A DNA stretch of 64,000 nt from Chryseobacterium indologenes (GCF_001295265.1 NZ_LJOD01000001.1:248001-312000); one strand, 5' to 3'. Positions 1 to 8,182 are shown, counted from the stretch's first letter. The notes: generated from the sequence alone by a model not told the origin. Translations and numbers: made by a program.

Positions 1-605
1 TAATGAAAACTGTTTCTTTCCCAGCAATCAAAAGGGTTTGAAGAAGCACTTATCTATGATGAAATACATAATTTATTTCATTCTGCTGACAGGAAACAGG
101 GAATTTATCCTTTAAAGGCCACTTAAAATACTGACAGTCTGCCAGCAATATGACATTATTTCAAGCACCTGTGATAATATCTCAGAAAAATGATGTCATA
201 AAAACTGCCACTAATAAGAATTTAGAATAATAAATTCCGGAGACAAGAATAAGTTTTCTTAACATAAAAAATCACCATCCGATGAAATTCTCCTGCTTAC
301 GATCTTCATTACACAATGGTATTATGCATCGCATTTCTTATTTTTTGTTTTATCAACTTCAATATAGAAGCATTCAAAGCGTTATCATTTTTATAAAATT
401 TTACAGATAAGACAATAAATATATTAATAAATTCTCAATAACATATTAATTTACCGTAAACAAAAATTCACTAAAAATTAAGAATATATGAATATAACAC
501 ACTGATATACATCATGATTATTTGCTTTGGCACGTGATTTGAAAGTTGTAATATTGCAATTGTAAAATTGATAAAATAAAGTCAAATAATTAAAAATAAA
601 ACAAA
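1..605. other. Intergenic region without a convincing gene
   Basis: This AT-rich stretch holds no credible full-length gene. A frame open from 7 to 126 has no start codon after stops at 1-6. Its 3' part (81-118) resembles, on the opposite strand, 56481-56530, so it is better read as a copy of a dispersed intergenic repeat than as a protein end. The open frame on the minus strand at 478-720 is low-complexity Phe/Leu/Lys and is rejected. Confidence 0.6.
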
Positions 606-689
606 ATGATAACTTACATCGGTATCGCAACATGTTTAGTAGTTTTTTCTTCTTATTTCGCAACTGTAAAGAGAGAAGAAAGAAACTAA
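606..689 (+). CDS. Candidate 27-residue single-pass membrane micro-protein
   Basis: A short ATG frame encodes 27 residues: a hydrophobic stretch at about residues 4-20 (ITYIGIATCLVVFSSYF region), then a basic/acidic tail KREERN. This is the usual shape of small inner-membrane regulatory peptides. A degenerate -7 box (TAATATTG, 549-556) lies upstream, and a perfect hairpin plus a T-tailed terminator lie downstream, so the unit looks transcribed. I do not recognise the family. It is shorter than KdpF/CydX-type subunits and no partner operon is adjacent. It could be chance; conservation in relatives would decide. Confidence 0.35.
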   Translation: MITYIGIATCLVVFSSYFATVKREERN

Positions 690-769
690 GTTCTAATAAA
701 GCAGAAAGCCTATAGAACAACTATATTAATTGTATTGTTTATGTTTTTAATCTGATTATATCAGATCCC

Positions 770-797
770 GCTCTTTTACTCATTGGAGTAAAAGGGC
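770..797. repeat. Near-perfect inverted repeat (12-bp stem, ATTG loop)
   Basis: The core arms CTTTTACTC (773-781) and GAGTAAAAG (786-794) are exactly complementary around the loop ATTG. The stem extends outward to 770-797 with one T-G pair. No T-tract follows, so it is not a typical terminator. It could be a protein-binding operator or an RNA structure in the 3' region of the small upstream frame. Confidence 0.6.
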
Positions 798-854
798 CCA
801 AAAACATAACTTCACACTGAACTTCATAACAAATTTATATATCCCAATAGTCTG

Positions 855-884
855 GCCGTACTTCTGTACGGCTTTTCTTATTTT
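855..884 (+). terminator. Rho-independent terminator
   Basis: Stem GCCGTAC (855-861), loop TTCT, stem GTACGGC (866-872), then TTTTCTTATTTT. It would end a plus-strand transcript arriving from the 606-689 region. There is no other plus-strand gene nearby, which supports transcription of that region. Confidence 0.75.
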
Positions 885-966
885 CCAGGGTTTATTTAAC
901 TTATATTTCTCCTCTGGACTACTCTTTTATTCTTTTTCAGGACCTGTACCTCATTTAATAAAGCGC

Positions 967-974
967 TATCTTTG
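967..974 (+). promoter_or_regulatory. Putative -7 box (TATCTTTG) for the AAA+ / YggS-peptidase operon
   Basis: TATCTTTG matches the Bacteroidota primary-sigma -7 consensus TAnnTTTG. It lies 33 nt before the ATG at 1007. The reading frame is technically open upstream back to 962, but this box falls inside that extension, so the ATG at 1007 is the better start. No clear -33 TTTG was found. Confidence 0.5.
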
Positions 975-1006
975 TCTTTAGTAAAAATCTTTTTTTTCAA
1001 ATCAGC

Positions 1007-1726
1007 ATGAATCTGTATAACCTTATTATTCAGGACAAAGAACAGGTGGGCCTTAATGATGTATTTCTTGATGCTCAAAACCGGGAACAGCTTGTACAGC
1101 TTATCAAGGAACATACGTACGTGAAAGAACTTCAGGAATACGGCCTGCCTGTGAATAACAAAATTCTGCTGCAGGGCAGTTCCGGATGCGGAAAGACGAT
1201 GACAGCCAAAGCTATAGCCAATGCTTTAGGTAAAAATATCATCATTCTGAATCTCAGCAATATTGTTTCATCCCGTATTGGGGAAACCTCCCAGAATATT
1301 AAAATGATATTTGATAAAGCAGCAAGAGAACGATCGGTTCTTTTTCTGGACGAACTGGACCAGATTGGTAAAGCCCGGGGAAGCGACGACAAAGATGTAG
1401 GGGAAATGAGAAGACTGGTGAATACATTGATCCAGCTGATTGATTATTATCCTGAAAACGCCCTTCTCCTGTGCGCAACCAATCATCCTGAAATCATTGA
1501 TACGGCTTTGTTACGACGTTTTCAGCTAAAGATCAATTATACAATGCCATCCGCAGAATTTCTGGATACTTTTTATGATGATCTTCTGTCTAAATTTCCG
1601 GAAGAATTCCAGAATATTGAGCGGAAATATGAGATTTCTTTTGCTGAAGCCAAGGACTACGCACTAACTTCTGTAAAATCTGCGCTGATCAAAAAACTAG
1701 AAAGTCAGAAAATCTCCCAATCATGA
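1007..1726 (+). CDS. Stand-alone AAA+ ATPase (FtsH-like / protease-partner type)
   Basis: This 239-residue protein is essentially one AAA+ module. Visible motifs are Walker A GSSGCGKT (57-64), Walker B VLFLDELD (111-118), sensor-1 ATNH (157-160) and arginine-finger LLRRF (168-172). The segment SSRIGETSQN (88-97) sits where substrate-translocating AAA proteins have pore loop 1. The pattern GET..N...FD.A plus VGEMRRLVN recalls the small AAA ATPases that bacteria encode beside a separate peptidase. There is no transmembrane segment and no peptidase domain. Its stop overlaps the next start by ATGA (1723-1726), so the two proteins are probably made in fixed ratio and work together. Inference: an unfoldase or remodelling ATPase for the downstream HExGH protein. 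Confidence 0.85.
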   Translation: MNLYNLIIQDKEQVGLNDVFLDAQNREQLVQLIKEHTYVKELQEYGLPVNNKILLQGSSGCGKTMTAKAIANALGKNIIILNLSNIVSSRIGETSQNIKMIFDKAARERSVLFLDELDQIGKARGSDDKDVGEMRRLVNTLIQLIDYYPENALLLCATNHPEIIDTALLRRFQLKINYTMPSAEFLDTFYDDLLSKFPEEFQNIERKYEISFAEAKDYALTSVKSALIKKLESQKISQS

Positions 1727-3267
1727 AAGAAGATATCCTTCACAACATCGGTGTCATTAATGACAGGATAAGAAAAGCGTGTGAAAAAGCAGGCAGAGAT
1801 CCTAAAGAAGTGAGGCTACTTCTGGCAACAAAAACGGTTTCTGCAGACCGTATTAAAGTTGCTTTGGAGAATGGCCAGACTTTAATTGCCGAAAATAAAG
1901 TACAGGAACTGAAGGAAAAATACGAAGATCTTAAAGATATTCCTCATGAAAATCATTTCATCGGACATTTGCAGACCAATAAAATTAAAGATATTCTGAA
2001 GCATGATGTCATTTGTGTACAGTCTCTTGACCGTCTGGATCTAGCTGAGAAACTTCATCAAAGGCTTTTATCTGAAGGAAAAACCATTGAAATACTAATT
2101 CAGGTGAATACTTCGCAGGAGGAAAGCAAGTTCGGCGTTCATCCTGATGAAGCTTTGGAACTGACCAGAAAAGTTGCAGAATTCAGTACTTTAAAAATCA
2201 AAGGGCTGATGACGATCGGTTTATTCAGTGCGGAAACAGAGAAAGTAAGGAATTGTTTTAAAATCCTTAAAAATCTTCAACAGGAAATAATTTCCTGGAA
2301 TATTCCTAATGTGGAAATGAAAGAGCTTTCTATGGGCATGAGCGGAGACCTGGAGACCGCCATTGAAGAAGGCTCCACAATTGTACGGTTGGGAACTGCC
2401 GTTTTTGGAGCAAGAGCATATCCGGACAGCTACTATTGGAATGAAAAGACAGGCTCTGATGAATCAATATTCAACTTTGATGCTCAGAAAAGCCTAGCTG
2501 ACTATTTTATGGATGATCATGATGATGAATCCGCTAAAGAAGATCAGTCTGTAAAAGATATATACTGGCATGAAACCGGTCATTTAATCGGGAAAATAAT
2601 CTGTAAAGAACTAGGGTTTGATTTTGGGAAAACAACAGGTTTATTTTTTGACAAAAAGAATCCTAAAATAACCTATGACCCTAAAAATAATCCTTTTCAT
2701 CTAATTTATTATGGGAAAAGTAAAGATTATTATAACGAAGACAATAATGACATACAAATATATGATGAAAGATATAAAAATCTTGAAAAAGGCAACTTTA
2801 ATAAATCAAATTTTCTATCATTTATTACCTATATCTTATTAGGTGGGTTCTGTAATATCTATTCTCACCGCTCCGGAATTATTGAAAATATTGATTCTGA
2901 TCTGGATGAAATATTTCAAAATCTGGAAGGCGACGTTGATTATTCCCAACTTCCCGGATGCGGAGGTGATGACTGGAATAAAATAAAAAACCTTCTAGGC
3001 ATTTTTAAAATTGATCTTAACAAGATTAAAGAATTCAGAAGAAATTTGTTTGATGTATTTATGAAATACGATTTTTTCTCTTTTTTTACAGATGAGATCA
3101 ATCCACTATTCGAACAGGAAATTAAAGAGTTAAAAAATGAAGAATTAGCAGCTTATGAAGAACTCATAACCAGAAAACTTCTGAGTTTTCCTGAAAAAAA
3201 GGCTTTATTAGATGAGCTTACCCTAATATTTGAAGAATTTAAAACCCATCTGAAAAATACAAAATAA
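1723..3267 (+). CDS. YggS-family PLP-binding protein fused to an M41-like HExGH peptidase domain
   Basis: Residues 1-240 form a complete YggS/PLPBP fold: the PLP lysine in ATK (K37), AENKVQE (56-62), HFIGHLQTNK (78-87), SMGMSGDLETAI (203-214) and the terminal VRLGTAVFGARAYP. Stand-alone YggS ends near here at roughly 215-240 residues. After an acidic linker (245-278) comes a second domain of about 235 residues with HETGH (283-287), LLGGFCNIY (372-380) and GCGGDDWNKI (412-421). In order and spacing these resemble FtsH M41 motifs: HExGH zinc/catalytic site, LGGR-AE helix, and a GA-x-DL segment supplying the third zinc ligand. No membrane anchor is obvious. The C-terminal coding part, especially 2640-2840, is visibly more AT-rich than the YggS part, suggesting separate origin. 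It overlaps the AAA+ gene. Peptidase activity is inferred, not shown. Confidence 0.8.
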   Translation: MKEDILHNIGVINDRIRKACEKAGRDPKEVRLLLATKTVSADRIKVALENGQTLIAENKVQELKEKYEDLKDIPHENHFIGHLQTNKIKDILKHDVICVQSLDRLDLAEKLHQRLLSEGKTIEILIQVNTSQEESKFGVHPDEALELTRKVAEFSTLKIKGLMTIGLFSAETEKVRNCFKILKNLQQEIISWNIPNVEMKELSMGMSGDLETAIEEGSTIVRLGTAVFGARAYPDSYYWNEKTGSDESIFNFDAQKSLADYFMDDHDDESAKEDQSVKDIYWHETGHLIGKIICKELGFDFGKTTGLFFDKKNPKITYDPKNNPFHLIYYGKSKDYYNEDNNDIQIYDERYKNLEKGNFNKSNFLSFITYILLGGFCNIYSHRSGIIENIDSDLDEIFQNLEGDVDYSQLPGCGGDDWNKIKNLLGIFKIDLNKIKEFRRNLFDVFMKYDFFSFFTDEINPLFEQEIKELKNEELAAYEELITRKLLSFPEKKALLDELTLIFEEFKTHLKNTK

Positions 3268-3340
3268 CTCCTTTATATTCGTTCCAAAAATCCGGTACAT
3301 TTTTTGCTCATAATTTATTAGTAACCAAACAAATACACTT

Positions 3341-3520
3341 ATGACAAAAAAACTACTCTTTGGATGCCTTCTGATGACGGCATTATTCTTTTTTTCATGT
3401 GACAGGCCAGCTCCTTCACCAATGAACAGAAGTGAAGCTTCCATTGAAACCGTTTCAATGATCACCTTTCTCGCTATGGGAATTGCTATTTTTATAGCGT
3501 ACAGCTATAAAAAAAGGTAA
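3341..3520 (+). CDS. Small lipoprotein with C-terminal transmembrane segment (59 aa)
   Basis: An ATG frame encodes MTKKLLFGCLL...LFFFSC followed by DRPAPSP. This is a classical type II signal peptide with the lipidated cysteine at residue 20, then a short linker and a second hydrophobic segment (about residues 38-54, ITFLAMGIAIFIAY) ending in KKR. The layout is a small inner-membrane lipoprotein. A TATATTCG -7-like box (3274-3281) lies upstream and a strong terminator (3546-3576) follows, so it is a monocistronic unit. I do not know the family. The signal peptide, length and terminator make it more believable than a chance frame. Confidence 0.6.
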   Translation: MTKKLLFGCLLMTALFFFSCDRPAPSPMNRSEASIETVSMITFLAMGIAIFIAYSYKKR

Positions 3521-3545
3521 AATAACAGAACTCAATCAATTCATA

Positions 3546-3576
3546 TCACCTTTCAATCCATGAAAGGTGATTTTTT
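3546..3576 (+). terminator. Strong rho-independent terminator
   Basis: A perfect 10-bp stem, TCACCTTTCA (3546-3555) and TGAAAGGTGA (3561-3570), with loop ATCCA is followed by six T. It ends the small lipoprotein transcript and possibly readthrough from the AAA+/YggS operon. Confidence 0.9.
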
Positions 3577-3995
3577 ATGAGCTATACAATAAGAAATATT
3601 TTACCGTAATATTCAATTATATAACAAATATTTATTTTAATTCGGGGTTAAAAGAAAAATATTTGTTTATTTTTGGAGCCTGCACATTTTTTAATACAAA
3701 TGTTGCATAATAACCCTGTTAAAACTCAAAAACCAATTATTACATGAGTACATTATGGAGAATGACAGTCATGGAAAAAAGAATAGCTACATTGATCTAC
3801 TTGTTAATTCGGCCATCCCTCTGCAGGACCGTTTCCCGAAGATAAAAATTATGCCTTACAGCTCTTTACTTTATGAAGCCTCGACTACTTAAATGAAATT
3901 AAAAATGAAATTAAAAATGATAATAAATAGTAAAATCCCGAATTTAACCAACATTATATTTACAATTTAATACTAAAACCGTTTAAACTAAAACC
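3577..3995. other. 419-bp gap with only weak small frames
   Basis: A 45-codon ATG frame at 3755-3892 gives a fairly protein-like peptide (MENDSHGKKNSYIDLLVNSA...). It has no signal peptide, no recognisable motif and no clear box upstream, and may be a gene remnant. At 3890-3920 the motif AATGAAATTAAA repeats directly. A -7-like box TATATTTA (3955-3962) precedes the gene at 3996. Confidence 0.4.
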
Positions 3996-4568
3996 ATGGC
4001 TATCAATTTTATATCGGAAGAAGAAAAAAATGATTTCTGGACACTTTCAAACACTATTCAAGCCGGAAATTATGAAGAAGCTTTACAACTTTCCAAAGCT
4101 TTACTGGAAAAGTTTCCTAACAACAAAGCAATCTATCACAACCAGATCGGCGCAATGATTTACCTCTCTAAACGTGATTACTGGGGTGCTACCCATCATT
4201 ATTCCAAGGCATTAGAATATGGATTTGATGCTGATGTATGTGAAGACAACATCTGGGAATCCGCAGTAGATTCTTACAAATCTCTTATTGACTGTGAAGC
4301 CGGTTTCTGTAAAATTATGATTACAGCTACTCAGGAATTTATTCCTGCCAATGATCTAGTGGAGAAATATGAAAATCTCTTCCCATCCGGGAAATATGTT
4401 GAGGAAGCTAAAGAGCTTAATTATATCTTTAATTTAACAAAAGAGCTTCAGGATAACAACAACTATACTTCTTCAGCCTTAAACCAGAATTATTCAGGCA
4501 AATATCCGAACGGAAAACATCATGAAGTTGTGACCGCCCTGGCTGGAATTATTGACAATAATTCATAA
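3996..4568 (+). CDS. TPR-like hypothetical protein (190 aa)
   Basis: A soluble protein without a signal peptide. Residues 12-75 read as helical pairs typical of tetratricopeptide repeats (NYEEALQLSKALLEKFPNN, then YWGATHHYSKALEYGF). Similar F/YPSGKYVEEAKEL and YPNGKHHEV segments follow (about 128-175), spaced like further TPR helices. TPR arrays bind proteins, and no catalytic motif is visible. The gene stands alone, preceded by a weak TATATTTA box and followed by a shared bidirectional terminator. Specific role unknown. Confidence 0.75.
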   Translation: MAINFISEEEKNDFWTLSNTIQAGNYEEALQLSKALLEKFPNNKAIYHNQIGAMIYLSKRDYWGATHHYSKALEYGFDADVCEDNIWESAVDSYKSLIDCEAGFCKIMITATQEFIPANDLVEKYENLFPSGKYVEEAKELNYIFNLTKELQDNNNYTSSALNQNYSGKYPNGKHHEVVTALAGIIDNNS

Positions 4569-4608
4569 TTCTATACCAGAAGATATATTGCTTCGTTTTC
4601 AATAACAA

Positions 4609-4638
4609 AAAATCCCTCTCATTACTGAAAGGGATTTT
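4609..4638. terminator. Bidirectional terminator between convergent genes
   Basis: AAAATCCCT-c-TCA (4609-4621) pairs with TGA-a-AGGGATTTT (4626-4638) around TTAC. The single C-A mismatch becomes G-U on the minus-strand RNA, and the minus strand also has the better T-tract. It serves the TPR-like gene and gcvP. Confidence 0.8.
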
Positions 4639-4659
4639 GTTATATCTAAAAAACTGAGA

Positions 4660-7518
4660 TTACATATAAGCTTCAATCGGCTCACAAGTACATACTAAGT
4701 TTCTGTCTCCGTAAGCTTCGTCTACTCTGGATACAGAAGCAAAGAATTTGTGGTCTCTTACCCATTCCAGCGGATATGCTGCTTTTTCTCTGCTGTATGG
4801 TTTGTCCCATGAATCAGAAACAACCACCTGCTCAGTGTGAGGAGCGTTTTTCAGTACGTTGTTAACCTGGTCTGCTTCTCCGTTAGCGATTTCATCAATT
4901 TCTTTTTTGATGGAAATCAGCGCTTCTGCGAAACGGTCAATTTCTGCTTTGCTTTCAGATTCTGTAGGCTCAATCATCAGGGTTCCTGCAACCGGGAATG
5001 AAACAGTAGGAGCATGGAACCCATAGTCCATTAGTCTCTTCGCTACATCAGCCACTTCAATTCCCAGAGATTTGAACTGACGGAAATCTACGATACATTC
5101 GTGAGCTACTCTTCCGTTTTCGTTTGAATATAGGATCGGGAAGTGCTCTGCTAATACTTCTTTCAGGTAGTTTGCGTTCAGGATAGCGTGTCCTGTTGCT
5201 TTTTTCAGACCTTCAGTACCCAGCATTTTGATGTAAGCATAAGAAATGTTAAGGATCAATCCTGAACCGTAAGGCGCTGCAGAAATACCATCGATGGCTT
5301 CTTTAGCTCCGATTCTGATATTCGCATTGGAAGGAAGGAAAGGTACAAGATGCTTAGCTACGCAGATTGGACCCACTCCAGGACCTCCTCCCCCGTGAGG
5401 AATTGCGAAAGTTTTGTGTAAGTTAAGGTGACAAACATCTGCTCCGATGTTTCCGGGACTTGTAAATCCAACCTGAGCATTCATGTTGGCTCCATCCATA
5501 TATACCTGTCCGCCGTGCTCGTGGATCAGGCTTGTAATTTCTTTAATGTTGGCATCGAAGAATCCGTACGTAGAAGGATATGTGATCATTACACATGATA
5601 AGTTTTCAGAATGCAATTCTGTCTTAGCTTTAAGATCTTCGAAATCAATTTCTCCGTTCTCAAGATTCTTCACTACAACAATCTTCATTCCGGCCATTGC
5701 TGCAGAGGCAGGGTTGGTTCCGTGTGCAGACTGAGGGATCAGCACTACATTTCGGTGTCCTTCTCCTCTGGAGATATGATATTCCCTGATTACCATTAAT
5801 CCTGCATACTCTCCCTGAGCTCCTGAATTTGGCTGAAGAGATGTTCCTGCAAAACCTGTAATCTGTGCAAGGTCTTTTTCTAGTTCACGGATCATTTCCT
5901 GGTAACCGCCAGCCTGATCTACCGGTACAAACGGGTGAACGCTTCCCCAGTTATCCCATGACAGCGGAAGCATTTCTGTAGCTGCATTCAGCTTCATGGT
6001 ACAAGAACCAAGAGAGATCATAGAATGTGTTAACGAAAGGTCTTTTCTTTCAAGGCGTTTGATATAACGCATTAATTCTGTCTCCGTGTGATATTTGTTG
6101 AATACCTGTTCTGTAAGGATCTCGTCTTTTCTTAAGTTCTCTTCAGGAATGCTGTATCCTTCTTTAATTTCCAGTTTAAAGGTCTGCTTATCTTTGAACT
6201 GAGCGAAAGAAGCCATTAAATAATTCAATTTATCCAATGTTGTACTTTCATTAATTGCAATACTTACTACACCTTCAGTGAAGTAATTCAGGTTCAGTCT
6301 GTGGTCAAGCATCATTCTCATCAGCCTTCCTTTTTCATCTTCACTTAAAAGGATTTTCACAGTATCAAAGATTGGCTCTTCTACAGTCTGATATCCTAAT
6401 GCTTTAAGACCGTTTTTCAAAGCATTGGCTTTAAAATGGATCTGATCAGCGATATAATTCAAACCTTTTGGACCGTGATAAACGGCATACATTCCGGCCA
6501 TAACAGCTAAAAGAACCTGAGCTGTACAAATATTTGAAGTAGCTCTTTCTCTTTTGATATGCTGCTCTCTGGTCTGTAAAGCCATTCTTAATGCACGTCT
6601 TCCGTACATATCCTGAGAAACCCCAATGATTCTTCCCGGAATATCTCTTTTATAATCATCTTTACAAGCAAAGAATGCGGCGTGAGGTCCTCCGTATCCC
6701 AACGGAATACCAAATCTCTGTGTAGTTCCCACAGCACAGTCCGCTCCCATGGAAGCAGGCGATTTTAATTTAACCAAGGCCATCGGATCACAAGCCACAA
6801 CCACCTGTAAATCCAGTTTCTTATATTCTGCAATATCTTCTGTATAGTCTAAAACAATACCGTTTTTGCCCGGGTATTGTAATAAAACGCCATAATAAGA
6901 AGCGTCAAATGCATGGGTTTTATGGTCACCCACTACTATTTCTATACCCAGTCCTTCTGCTTTTGTTTTTAATACAGAAACGGTCTGAGGAAGAACAAGT
7001 TCTGAAATGAAGAATTTATTAGCTTCTGCTTTTTTCTGATCCTTTGTTCTGTTGTTAAAGAACATATGCATGGCTTCAGCGGCAGCTGTTGACTCGTCTA
7101 AAAGAGAAGCATTAGCGAGTGTAAACCCGGTAAGGTCGCATACTACAGTCTGGAAGTTCAGAAGAGCTTCTAGTCTTCCCTGTGCAATTTCTGCCTGGTA
7201 TGGAGTATAAGCCGTATACCAGCTTGGGTTTTCAAAGATATTTCTCTGAATGGCTGACGGCAAAAGCGTATTATGGTACCCAAAACCAATGTAGCTTGTA
7301 TAATCAGTATTCTTTGATGCCAATTCTTTTGAATGGTTCAGCATCTCATATTCTGAAAGTGGTTCCGAGATCTCCAGATCTTTCTCTAAACGGATAGAAG
7401 AAGGAATAGTCTGAGAAATTAACTCTTCAATACTTGAAACGCCCAATTTTTCCAACATCGCCTGTTTATCGGCTTCATTAAGGGAAATGTGACGGTTCAC
7501 AAACTGTTCTGTATTCAT
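4660..7518 (-). CDS. gcvP: Glycine dehydrogenase (aminomethyl-transferring), P-protein
   Basis: A full-length 952-residue single-chain P-protein of the glycine cleavage system. It decarboxylates glycine with PLP and transfers the aminomethyl group to lipoylated GcvH. Both halves of the tandem fold are present: the N-terminal half has YIGFGYHNTLLPSAI near 76-90, and the catalytic C-terminal half has the PLP lysine in HLNLHKTF (K702) and the glycine-rich loop HGGGGPGVGP (708-717). Homodimeric long forms are about 950 residues, so nothing is missing. It is encoded alone; gcvT and gcvH are not in this window. Only a weak TAATTTTA box (7554-7561, minus) lies upstream, and I saw no glycine-riboswitch-like fold. 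Confidence 0.98.
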   Translation of the reverse strand: MNTEQFVNRHISLNEADKQAMLEKLGVSSIEELISQTIPSSIRLEKDLEISEPLSEYEMLNHSKELASKNTDYTSYIGFGYHNTLLPSAIQRNIFENPSWYTAYTPYQAEIAQGRLEALLNFQTVVCDLTGFTLANASLLDESTAAAEAMHMFFNNRTKDQKKAEANKFFISELVLPQTVSVLKTKAEGLGIEIVVGDHKTHAFDASYYGVLLQYPGKNGIVLDYTEDIAEYKKLDLQVVVACDPMALVKLKSPASMGADCAVGTTQRFGIPLGYGGPHAAFFACKDDYKRDIPGRIIGVSQDMYGRRALRMALQTREQHIKRERATSNICTAQVLLAVMAGMYAVYHGPKGLNYIADQIHFKANALKNGLKALGYQTVEEPIFDTVKILLSEDEKGRLMRMMLDHRLNLNYFTEGVVSIAINESTTLDKLNYLMASFAQFKDKQTFKLEIKEGYSIPEENLRKDEILTEQVFNKYHTETELMRYIKRLERKDLSLTHSMISLGSCTMKLNAATEMLPLSWDNWGSVHPFVPVDQAGGYQEMIRELEKDLAQITGFAGTSLQPNSGAQGEYAGLMVIREYHISRGEGHRNVVLIPQSAHGTNPASAAMAGMKIVVVKNLENGEIDFEDLKAKTELHSENLSCVMITYPSTYGFFDANIKEITSLIHEHGGQVYMDGANMNAQVGFTSPGNIGADVCHLNLHKTFAIPHGGGGPGVGPICVAKHLVPFLPSNANIRIGAKEAIDGISAAPYGSGLILNISYAYIKMLGTEGLKKATGHAILNANYLKEVLAEHFPILYSNENGRVAHECIVDFRQFKSLGIEVADVAKRLMDYGFHAPTVSFPVAGTLMIEPTESESKAEIDRFAEALISIKKEIDEIANGEADQVNNVLKNAPHTEQVVVSDSWDKPYSREKAAYPLEWVRDHKFFASVSRVDEAYGDRNLVCTCEPIEAYM

Positions 7519-8029
7519 TTTTATTTATTAGATTTTGTTGTAAAAAAGATTCGTAAAATTACAATTTTTTACAGGATTGTACAATAATCCAAAATTGATG
7601 ATATTTCAACAAAAACAAAATATGAATTTCAAAATAAACAGGTTAACATTATTTTATTAAACAAAATTCAAAAACCTCTTTTACTGAGTTTCCAAAGGAG
7701 GGGTATTCCATATGCAGAACATATTATTATGTTCATCATGTGATTGTTCTGAAGCATCCTTGTAATTTTTCAATCTTTCCTGACACTGAAGATTCAACGT
7801 AATCAAAAAGGTATAAATCAAAAACAAGGCATTCTCTGTAAAGATTTTTATTCAGTCCCAAGCTTTTACGCATGATCGGCTATTTTCCGGGAAATTTACA
7901 GGAACAGAAAAGAGGTTTTTGCATGAAAATCCAACTATGATTCCACTGGAAAACATGCTGATAATCAGGTTTTGTCAGATTTATGAATTTTTATTAATTA
8001 TATTTATTCTAAATTAATATATTTGTACC
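7519..8029. other. Gap upstream of gcvP and the Cys-rich micro-protein
   Basis: The region is AT-rich. A minus-strand frame open from 7851 to the stop at 7681 encodes a hydrophobic stretch (ALFLIYTFLITLNLQC) followed by a polar tail ending IWNTPPLETQ, which is protein-like. It lacks an ATG: the only candidate starts are TTG (7827) or the ATA after an in-frame stop. It may be a small membrane protein with a rare start or a frameshifted remnant. A neighbouring frame starts with ATG at about 7873. Confidence 0.3.
8018..8025 (+). promoter_or_regulatory. -7 box (TATATTTG) immediately before a start codon
   Basis: An exact TAnnTTTG match ends 5 nt before the ATG at 8030. With a transcription start 4-8 nt downstream of the box, the mRNA would be leaderless or nearly so. 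Confidence 0.55.
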
Positions 8030-8182
8030 ATGAATATGATAGTCCCATTTAAAGTACCGCCTTTATCTCCTGTATACGCATTCCATAATGAAGATATGTT
8101 CTGTGAAAAGAAATCCTGCTGTAAAAAATTCAAGAAAGGGAAAAGATGTAAGAAATGTCCCGGCAGAAAAAAGATGGCTTAA
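8030..8182 (+). CDS. Cys/Lys-rich basic micro-protein (50 aa)
   Basis: An ATG frame encodes 50 residues. The N-terminal part (MNMIVPFKVPPLSPVYAFHN) is neutral. The C-terminal half is dense in Lys/Arg and Cys, with cysteines at CEKKSCCKKFKK and CKKCPGRKK, five in all. The CC and CxxC pairs suggest metal or nucleic-acid binding. An exact TAnnTTTG box sits directly upstream, and the stop lies 1 nt from the stop of the convergent J-domain gene. The box, the biased composition and the tight packing argue that it is real. Function unknown. Confidence 0.6.
   Translation: MNMIVPFKVPPLSPVYAFHNEDMFCEKKSCCKKFKKGKRCKKCPGRKKMA

Noticed and set aside
478..720. Minus-strand frame of 80 codons rich in Phe/Leu/Lys
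   Set aside because: Low-complexity AT-derived composition, no promoter or motif, and overlaps a better plus-strand small frame.
896..1114. Minus-strand frame upstream of the AAA+ gene
   Set aside because: Overlaps the AAA+ start and promoter; composition is typical of a reverse-strand shadow.
3744..3845. 33-codon frame with two Met
   Set aside because: Basic, Arg-rich chance peptide; the alternative frame at 3755 looks more protein-like but is also unsupported.
5483..5799. Plus-strand frames inside gcvP
   Set aside because: Antisense shadows of a well-supported conserved enzyme.
7519..7700. Possible glycine riboswitch upstream of gcvP
   Set aside because: I could not find the conserved paired aptamer elements; the leader is AT-rich without clear stems.
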